A stretch of 64,000 bases of DNA from Roseiarcus sp963787135 (GTDB lineage Bacteria > Pseudomonadota > Alphaproteobacteria > Rhizobiales > Beijerinckiaceae): positions 62,001 to 126,000 of the forward strand of contig CAWBBW010000027.1 in assembly GCA_963787135.1 (NCBI GenBank). The letters run 5' to 3'. Position 1 is the stretch's first letter. The number at the start of each line of letters is the position of its first letter. The notes under the pieces were generated by a model. It was not told where the DNA came from. It worked only from the letters and a program-made list of their open reading frames with translations, and ran no database searches. Both the position numbers and the translations under genes were made by a program. Shown piece after piece: positions 58,387-64,000 of this stretch.

Positions 58387-59576
58387 TCAGAGTCCCAAGA
58401 TGGCTTTGGCGATAATTCCGCGCTGGATCTCGTTCGATCCGCCATAGATCGTGACCTTGCGGTTGTTGAAATAGGCGGGCGCAGCGGGCCTGACCAATCG
58501 AAGCCGACCGGCGGCTCGTTGGAGCCATCTTCGGTCGTCTCGTATGGCAGCGCGTAGGGGCCGACCACCTCCATCAACAGCTCGGTCGTCGCCTGCTGAA
58601 TCTCGGAGCCCTTGATCTTGAGCACCGAGGAGGCCGGATCAGGCTTGCCGTCGTTGCGGCGATTGGAGATGACGCGCATCTGCGTCATTTCCAGCGCCTT
58701 CAGCTCGACTTCGACCGCTGCGATCTTGGCGCGGAAGAACGGGTCGTCGATCTTCGGTCCAGAGCCATAGATCGGCAGCGCGGCGAGCTCGCGCAGCCGG
58801 TCGAGGCGAGCCTTCGAGATTCCGACGCGGGCGATGCCGTTCCGTTCGTTGGCGAGCAGGAACTTGGCGTAATCCCAGCCCTTGTTCTCCTCGCCGACCA
58901 GCGCGTCGAGCGGCGCGCGCACTTCATCGAGAAAGACCTCGTTGACCTCATGCCCGCCGTCGATGGTCTGGATCGGCCGCACGGTTATCCCGGGCGTCTT
59001 CATGTCGACGAGGAAAAACGAGATGCCCTCCTGCTTCTTCGCCTGGGGATTGGTGCGCGCAAGGACGAAGATCCAGTCGGCGTACTGGGCCATCGTGGTC
59101 CAGGTCTTCTGGCCGGAAATTACCCACGAGTCGCCGTCCCGCCGCGCGCTCGTGCGAAGGCTAGCAAGGTCGGATCCCGCGCCCGGCTCGGAGAAACCCT
59201 GGCACCACCAGTCGCGCAAATCGACGATGCGCGGCAAGAACCGCTCCTTCTGCGCCTGAGAACCGAAAGTGTAGATGACCGGCCCGACCATGCTGACGCC
59301 GAAGGCGATCGCTTCCGGGGCGTTGCCGCGTTGGGTCTCGTCGAGGAAGATCGACTGCTTGACCGGGCTCCAGCCCGTGCCGCCCCATTGCTTTGGCCAG
59401 AACGGAACCGCCCAGCCTTTGTCAGCGAGGATGCGCGTCCAGCGCACATAGTCGTCCTTGGTGAGCTTTCGCCCCGCGATCCCCTTCTCGCGGATCGACG
59501 CCGGCAGGTTGTCGCGCAGGAACGCGCGCACTTCGGCGCGAAACGCAACTTCCTCTTCGGTCAGTCGAAGGTCCAT
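58387..59576 (-). CDS. Acyl-CoA dehydrogenase, first of a pair (one frame break near 58490)
   Basis: Acyl-CoA dehydrogenase of ~396 residues. Markers: MDLRLTEEEVAFRAEVRAFL, WPKQWGGTGWSPVKQSIF, WCQGFSEPGAGSDLASL, GQKTWTTMAQYADWIFVLART, GGHEVNEVFLDEVRAP and GWDYAKFLLANERNG. Near the C-terminus a base seems to be missing: adding one gives APAYFNNRKVTIYGGSNEIQRGIIAKAILGL and a TGA at 58387. The raw frame instead runs into the next gene. Next to pcp and the second dehydrogenase it appears to start a minus-strand operon. Confidence 0.9.
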
Positions 59577-59841
59577 GGGTCGCCTCCCGGGCATCTCAAA
59601 ATCTTTGCGTGAAGGCGCGGGCCTTCGCAAATCGTGGTTGCAATGTCGGGCTTCGGCGTGGCGGCGTCAACTCGGCGAACCATCTTGAACGTCGGGGCGC
59701 TCCAGACGCGGGACGCGCGCCCCGCATGTCCGCGTTTGTCGCGAGGCGGATCATGTATCCTGTCGTCTATGCTGCCCTCGCAGCGCCCGCGGCGGCGGCG
59801 CGCGCCCCCGTTGCCGCCAGAGGGTCCAGTCCGGAGCCGCC

Positions 59842-60657
59842 ATGCCCAGATTTTCCGCAAACCTTGGGTTTCTGTTCACCGACCTGCCTTTTCTCGACCG
59901 CTTCGCCGCCGCGGCGAAGGCCGGGTTCAGAGGCGTCGAATACATGTCGCCCTACGAGCACGATCCCGAAGAGATTGCCTGCCGTCTCGCCAATCACGGA
60001 TTGACGCAGGCGCTATTCAACCTGCCAGCAGGCGACTGGGCGGCCGGAGAACGCGGGCTCGCCATTCTCCCCGGCCGCGAAGACGAGTTTCGCGACGGGC
60101 TCGGGCGCGCGCTCGACTATGCGGCGGCGCTCGGCTGCGAACGGCTCAATTGCCTCGCGGGAATCGCGCCGATGCAGGCCGACCCGCGAGTCCTGGAGGC
60201 CACTTTCCTGAAAAATCTCGCTTTCGCCGCCGAGACCGCGGCTCGGCGCGGGGTGAAGTTGCTGATCGAGCCAATCAACACCCGCGACACGCCGGGCTTC
60301 TACCTCAACCGCACGGACGAGGCGCTGCGGCTGATCGACCTTGTGATGTCCGACAATCTCTATCTGCAGGCCGATATCTATCACATGCAAATCATGGAGG
60401 GGGACCTCGCACGTCGGCTCGAGGCCGCGGCGCCGCGCGTCGCTCATGTCCAGATTGCTGACAATCCCGGCCGGCATGAGCCTGGCACTGGCGAGATCAA
60501 CTACCCGTTCCTTTTCTCGTTGATCGACCGCCTGGGATACGAAGGCTGGGTCGGCTGTGAATATCGGCCCCTGACCACGACGGAGGCCGGACTTGGGTGG
60601 ATGAAGGCCGCGAAGACGGAGGCTGCGGATTTCCAGATCCCATCCCGCGAAAGGTGA
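59842..60657 (+). CDS. hyi: Hydroxypyruvate isomerase family protein
   Basis: TIM-barrel xylose-isomerase-like enzyme of 271 residues interconverting hydroxypyruvate and tartronate semialdehyde. Markers: MPRFSANLGFLFTDLPFLDRF at the start, GFRGVEYMSPYEHD, LFNLPAGDW, LLIEPINTRDTPGF with metal-ligand Glu, QADIYHMQIMEGDL, VQIADNPGRHEPGTGEINY and WVGCEYRP. The ATG follows GGAGCC. The OtnI (2-oxo-tetronate isomerase) subfamily is an alternative. It stands alone between divergent and tandem genes. Confidence 0.9.
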   Translation: MPRFSANLGFLFTDLPFLDRFAAAAKAGFRGVEYMSPYEHDPEEIACRLANHGLTQALFNLPAGDWAAGERGLAILPGREDEFRDGLGRALDYAAALGCERLNCLAGIAPMQADPRVLEATFLKNLAFAAETAARRGVKLLIEPINTRDTPGFYLNRTDEALRLIDLVMSDNLYLQADIYHMQIMEGDLARRLEAAAPRVAHVQIADNPGRHEPGTGEINYPFLFSLIDRLGYEGWVGCEYRPLTTTEAGLGWMKAAKTEAADFQIPSRER

Positions 60658-60766
60658 CTCGAAGATTCTGTCCTTCAGAACGAAAATTGTGTCGAAGTGT
60701 GACGGCCGTCACAGCGCAATGTTTCCTGGAGTGCTTTAGTCACCAGACATAGCGAAGGACTGCCCG

Positions 60767-61219
60767 ATGCGGATGTTCCTTTTTGTGGCCTGTCTGGCTT
60801 CCATTGCGCTGGCTGCGGAGGCTGCGATCCCGCAGCCCTCGCCAGAAGCGGCGGTCCGGGATGTCTATGCGGCCGACGCGCTTTCGCTTCGGGATAATGG
60901 CCTCGGCGCATTCAGCGATCCCAGCGCTCGGCAGAGGCTCTTCTCGCGCTCCTTGCTTCGGGCGATCGGCGCCGCTGCCGAGATTCCCGCCGACCCGTTC
61001 AGCGACTCGTCGCCGCATCTGGTCGATCTCAAGGTCGCCGCGACTTTCGAGAACGGAACCGCAGCCACGGTCGGCGTTGACTTTGCGCGCGGCGACGGCG
61101 CGCGCGAGCACCTGACTTACGCGCTCGTGCTGGAGCGTCGCGAGTGGCGCATCGACGATATCGGCTACGCTCTGCTGGGCGGAGAAAACCGCACGCTGCG
61201 CGGCATGATTTCGCGCTGA
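60767..61219 (+). CDS. Small exported protein, unknown function
   Basis: Protein of 150 residues with a signal peptide (MFLFVACLASIALAAEA). The mature part has AAVRDVYAADALSLRDNG, PHLVDLKVAATFENGTAATVGVDFARGDG and YALVLERREWRIDDIGY, which looks like the beta-sandwich/NTF2-type pattern of DUF3828-like periplasmic proteins. The ATG follows GAAGGA. No operon partner is evident. I do not assign a function. Confidence 0.72.
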   Translation: MRMFLFVACLASIALAAEAAIPQPSPEAAVRDVYAADALSLRDNGLGAFSDPSARQRLFSRSLLRAIGAAAEIPADPFSDSSPHLVDLKVAATFENGTAATVGVDFARGDGAREHLTYALVLERREWRIDDIGYALLGGENRTLRGMISR

Positions 61220-61451
61220 TCCGCGCCACCGGACAATGGAGGGGAATTCCAAATCAAGGATGCGTCATAGGGCGAGTTAGCTTCGTCTTTCGGACGGGCT
61301 ACAGGCGCACCGCTTTCAGCGGCAGCTCTTTTTGGGCTGTCCTTGGTTTTGAATTCCTCTTCCTTGCCAACGAGCGGCCAGCGGTTCGCTTTGGAGGTTC
61401 TCATCGAATTTGATAGCCTTCGGCTCGGCTGGGCGACGAAGGACATCGGTA

Positions 61452-62288
61452 ATGCGTCATGCGTCTTGCCTGGCTCTTTTCGCTCTCCTCTTAATCTTCG
61501 CTGCTTCATGCGGCCACCGGGCGGAAGCAGAGGAGCCGCCGATTGCAGTCGACGCTGCGGTCGTGCTGGCGGCGGATGTCTCGCGCAGTATCGATGACGG
61601 CGAATTCGCGCTCCAGCGCCGCGGCTACGTCGAAGCAATCCAAGACGCGAAGCTCATGGACGCAATTTCCACCGGCCCGCATGGAGCGATAGCGCTCGCG
61701 TATGTCGAATGGGCCGGCGAGAGCGAGCAAAAGCAGGTGGTCAACTGGACTGTGATCCGGAACGCGGCCGACGCCCGCGCATTCGCGGCCGCCTTGACCG
61801 CGGCGCCCCGCGCCTTCGTCGGACGCACCGCGATCGGTTCTGCGATCGACTTTTCGTTTGCCCTATTCGCGGAGACCGAATTCGCGACAGATCGCCGGAT
61901 CATCGACGTTTCGGGCGACGGGACGAGCAATCAAGGGAACTCCGTCACCGCGGCGCGCGACGCGGCAGTCGGATCAGGCGCGGTAATCAACGGACTGACG
62001 ATCTTCAATCGTCGGGCCGCGACGCTCGGCGGCTATCTTGCGCTGCACACCAATCCGCCGGGCGGGCTCGCGCAATATTACCGCGACAACGTCATCGGAG
62101 GGAAAGGCGCGTTTGTCGTGCCGATCGACGATTTTAACAGCTTCGCCGACGCGTTGCTGCGCAAGCTTGTCAATGAGATCGCAGACGGAGGCCCGCATTG
62201 CTGCAGCTCCCGGCGCGTTCTCGCGGCCGGCGCGTCGAACCGGCTACTGCAACCGCGGCCGCTTCAGGAAGGCGGTCCGGTCCGCTGA
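61452..62288 (+). CDS. DUF1194 (von Willebrand factor A-like) exported protein
   Basis: Protein of about 278 residues with a signal peptide whose hydrophobic core (CLALFALLLIFAASCG) ends in a possible lipobox-like AASC. The VWA-type MIDAS motif is VVLAADVSRSID (D-x-S-x-S), with a later threonine in FVGRTAIGSAIDF and the Asp in IIDVSGDGTSNQG. It would bind a divalent metal and a partner. DUF1194 is common in Rhizobiales and uncharacterised. The last ~30 residues (GGPHCCSSRRVL...) are not family-like and overlap the convergent gene by 45 bases, so an undetected indel may hide an earlier stop. Confidence 0.82.
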   Translation: MRHASCLALFALLLIFAASCGHRAEAEEPPIAVDAAVVLAADVSRSIDDGEFALQRRGYVEAIQDAKLMDAISTGPHGAIALAYVEWAGESEQKQVVNWTVIRNAADARAFAAALTAAPRAFVGRTAIGSAIDFSFALFAETEFATDRRIIDVSGDGTSNQGNSVTAARDAAVGSGAVINGLTIFNRRAATLGGYLALHTNPPGGLAQYYRDNVIGGKGAFVVPIDDFNSFADALLRKLVNEIADGGPHCCSSRRVLAAGASNRLLQPRPLQEGGPVR

Positions 62289-63221
62289 TTGGACCTTAAG
62301 CCCGAGCGCACGTCCATCGCGGATGATTTCGACCGGCACTTCGGCGCCGGCCTCGCCGCAACGCCACACTTTCCGGTAAAAGTCGCCGAGATCCGCGATC
62401 TCTGCGCCGCGAACGCTGGCGAGCACGTCGCCGCGACGCAGTCCGGCCGAGGCGGCTGGTCCGCGTTCGGCAAGGGCGGCCACGACAACCTCGTCGCCGC
62501 TCTCGGCGGAATAAATGCCAAGCCAGGGACGCGCCGGCTTGTTGACCCGGCCGTAGGTCAGCAGATCGTCGAGGATCGGCGGCAAAAGGTCTATCGGCAC
62601 GATCATGTTGATGTCGCGCGGTCCGCCCTGCATGGTCAATTGCTCCACGTGGAGCGAGCCGACGCCGAGAAGCTTGCCCCATGCGTCGATGGCGCCCGCC
62701 CCTCCCCAGAAGGGATGCGCAGGCGAGGTGAAGATTGCCTCCTCGAGGAAATATTCCCAGTAGCCGGCAAATTCCTGTTTAGCGACGACTGACGCATGGA
62801 CGGCCTTCGTCCCCCCGCCGGCCGCCACCACGACCGAATCGCCAATCCTGGCGTCGCCGGATCGCCCCAACTCCAAGGCCGGACAATCGAGCCGATCGAG
62901 AGCCTGCACCAAACCGAACCCGCTCTCCTGATCGATGGCGAGCGCGTGACCCGGGATCACGCGCCCGTCGTAGCGGGCGATCCAGACGGTCTCAGCCTCG
63001 GTGATGAGATAGCCGATCGTCAGCACAAGTCCGCTTTCGCGGATCACCACTCCGCTGCCGGTCCGCTGCTCGCCCAAAATCTGGGCGGTGTAGGCGTCTT
63101 CGGGGACCGACGACTGGACGGTCACGATCGATCTGAGCGCGCGATCGAGATCGAAACTGGGGCCGCCCGCTATATTGCGAACAGCCGTGCGTGAAGCTTC
63201 TCGACGCGGCTTATCAATCAT
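62244..63221 (-). CDS. HtrA/S1C-like protein with PDZ domain, apparently lacking the catalytic triad
   Basis: Trypsin-like fold plus PDZ domain, 325 residues. The fold is recognisable from GSGVVIRESGLVLTIGYLI, GRSGDARIGDSVVV and DINMIVPIDLLPPILDDLL; the PDZ domain is at ~225-315 (PWLGIYSAESGDEVVVAAL, AGLRRGDVLASVRG). HtrA proteases have TNNHVV, a D-x-A-V-L Asp and GNSGGP. Here these read TIGYLI (no His), ESGFGLVQ and HPFWGGAGA (no Ser). It should therefore be a non-proteolytic binding protein. There is no signal peptide, so it may be cytoplasmic. The ATG at 63221 has AAAGG upstream. Confidence 0.83.
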   Translation of the reverse strand: MIDKPRREASRTAVRNIAGGPSFDLDRALRSIVTVQSSVPEDAYTAQILGEQRTGSGVVIRESGLVLTIGYLITEAETVWIARYDGRVIPGHALAIDQESGFGLVQALDRLDCPALELGRSGDARIGDSVVVAAGGGTKAVHASVVAKQEFAGYWEYFLEEAIFTSPAHPFWGGAGAIDAWGKLLGVGSLHVEQLTMQGGPRDINMIVPIDLLPPILDDLLTYGRVNKPARPWLGIYSAESGDEVVVAALAERGPAASAGLRRGDVLASVRGAEIADLGDFYRKVWRCGEAGAEVPVEIIRDGRALGLKVQSADRTAFLKRPRLQ

Positions 63222-63326
63222 CGCCTTTCCCTTTGTGGACGCGACGATGTTACTGCGGCGAAGCGCCGTCCGCAATTCATGTGCGTTAGCGCAGCCTGGC
63301 GCCGCAATCCCTTGCCTTCGGATCGC

Positions 63327-64000
63327 CTAGAGCTGTGCGTTGAGGCGCGCAAGAAACCCACCGAGGTCGTCGGTGACGAAATCGGCCCCCGCCGCGGCGC
63401 CCTCGGCCGTCGCACGGTCATGCGCTTCGCGGTGATCCGCCTGTCCTGGCTTCGCCGTCACCAAAGTCGTCGTCATGCCTCGGGCTTTGGGAACCGCGAG
63501 GTTCTTGACGACATCCTCGAACATCGCCGCGCCCCGCGGGTCGATATCGTAGTGCTCGAAGAACGCAATATAGGCGGCTTCGGCTGGCTTCGCGATCAAC
63601 CGCGCCGCGACGATGTCGAACGCGTCCTCGAAGAGGCCGTCGAGACCGAGTTGCCGGACCGTGAGCATCGCGTGATCGCGAGATCCGTTGGTGAAGATCA
63701 GCTTGCGGCCCGGCAATTCAGCGACCTCGCGCACGAGAACCGGGTCGGGCTTTAGCGCGGAGCGGTCGATATCATGGACAAATTCGAGAAACTGCGACGC
63801 CGCGTCGATGTTGTCCTCCACGAGCCCGCGAAGGGTCGTTCCGTGCTTCAGGTAATAGTGCTGGTGCAAGGCGCGCGCCGATTGGGCGTCCAGGCCAAAG
63901 AGATCGCTGAGGAACAGCGTGATGCGCTCGTCGATCATGCGCCAAATTCCGCAGTCGGGCGGATATAGCGTGTTGTCGAGATCGAATACCCAGGTCGTCA
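63327..64000 (-). CDS. HAD-type pyrimidine 5'-nucleotidase (5' end outside window)
   Basis: Haloacid-dehalogenase phosphatase, N-terminally truncated at base 64000. The nucleophile motif is at the window edge (WVFDLDNTLYPPDCG), motif II is LIFTNGSRDHA, motif III Lys lies in LIAKPAEAAY and motif IV is a weak FEDVVKNL. The cap region HQHYYLKHGTTLRGL matches the Sdt1/YjjG-like pyrimidine 5'-nucleotidase group common in alphaproteobacteria, which dephosphorylates UMP/CMP-type nucleotides. Only a few N-terminal residues are missing. Confidence 0.9.
   Translation of the reverse strand, partial: TTWVFDLDNTLYPPDCGIWRMIDERITLFLSDLFGLDAQSARALHQHYYLKHGTTLRGLVEDNIDAASQFLEFVHDIDRSALKPDPVLVREVAELPGRKLIFTNGSRDHAMLTVRQLGLDGLFEDAFDIVAARLIAKPAEAAYIAFFEHYDIDPRGAAMFEDVVKNLAVPKARGMTTTLVTAKPGQADHREAHDRATAEGAAAGADFVTDDLGGFLARLNAQL

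Overview
The window is GC-rich, densely coded chromosomal DNA of an alphaproteobacterium. The best fit is Hyphomicrobiales (Rhizobiales), perhaps near Beijerinckiaceae. This placement is inference from gene content: a bacterial Ku, a plant-type (class II) DAHP synthase, a TIGR02301-type periplasmic protein, a DUF1194 protein, dnaN away from dnaA, and Rhizobiales-style intergenic palindromes. No rRNA, tRNA, insertion sequence, prophage or CRISPR array was recognised.

Layout. 1-660: 3'-truncated Ku gene. 995-15205: a lipid-like biosynthetic island. It holds an alpha-oxoamine synthase (AOS), a GNAT protein resembling bacterial ceramide synthase, an SDR reductase, a CDP-alcohol phosphotransferase, a GT4 glycosyltransferase, a 7.4-kb highly reducing type I PKS (KS-AT-DH-MT-ER-KR-ACP, no thioesterase) and a Wza-like lipoprotein. 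15456-19799: alpha/beta hydrolase, GT39 and GT2-GtrA glycosyltransferases and an EI24 membrane protein. 20090-27193: a sugar ABC importer with araB-araA-araD, an L-arabinose operon. 27275-33022: a Tat-exported protein, a small Cys/Gly membrane protein, a LysR regulator, tsaC/sua5 and a beta-oxidation pair. 33031-36010: palindromic repeats, a DUF559 remnant, an AKR/LysR divergent pair and a phased 21-bp repeat array. 36016-51452: mostly housekeeping (Nudix, pdxH, J-protein, fabI, MFS, DAHP synthase, acyltransferase, nadE, MarR-GNAT, PBP1A, dnaN). 51452-64000: glycerate kinase, a phytoene-desaturase-like oxidoreductase, GlcNAc salvage (nagA and kinase), pcp, two acyl-CoA dehydrogenases, hydroxypyruvate isomerase, exported proteins, an HtrA-like pseudoprotease and a 5'-truncated HAD nucleotidase.

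Most interesting system: the PKS, the PLP-dependent AOS and the SDR reproduce the enzymology of sphinganine-analogue formation (reduced polyketide chain, decarboxylative condensation with an amino acid, keto reduction). The adjacent ceramide-synthase-like GNAT, CDP-alcohol phosphotransferase and glycosyltransferase could add an N-acyl chain and a head group. The prediction is a polyketide-derived, sphingolipid-like envelope lipid.

Caution on sequence quality: at least 15 genes carry frame breaks, nearly all explained by single-base insertions, and they include nadE and tsaC, which are normally essential. They look like sequencing or assembly errors rather than real pseudogenes. They also create a false PKS-glycosyltransferase fusion and false truncations. 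Spans below are for the repaired genes.
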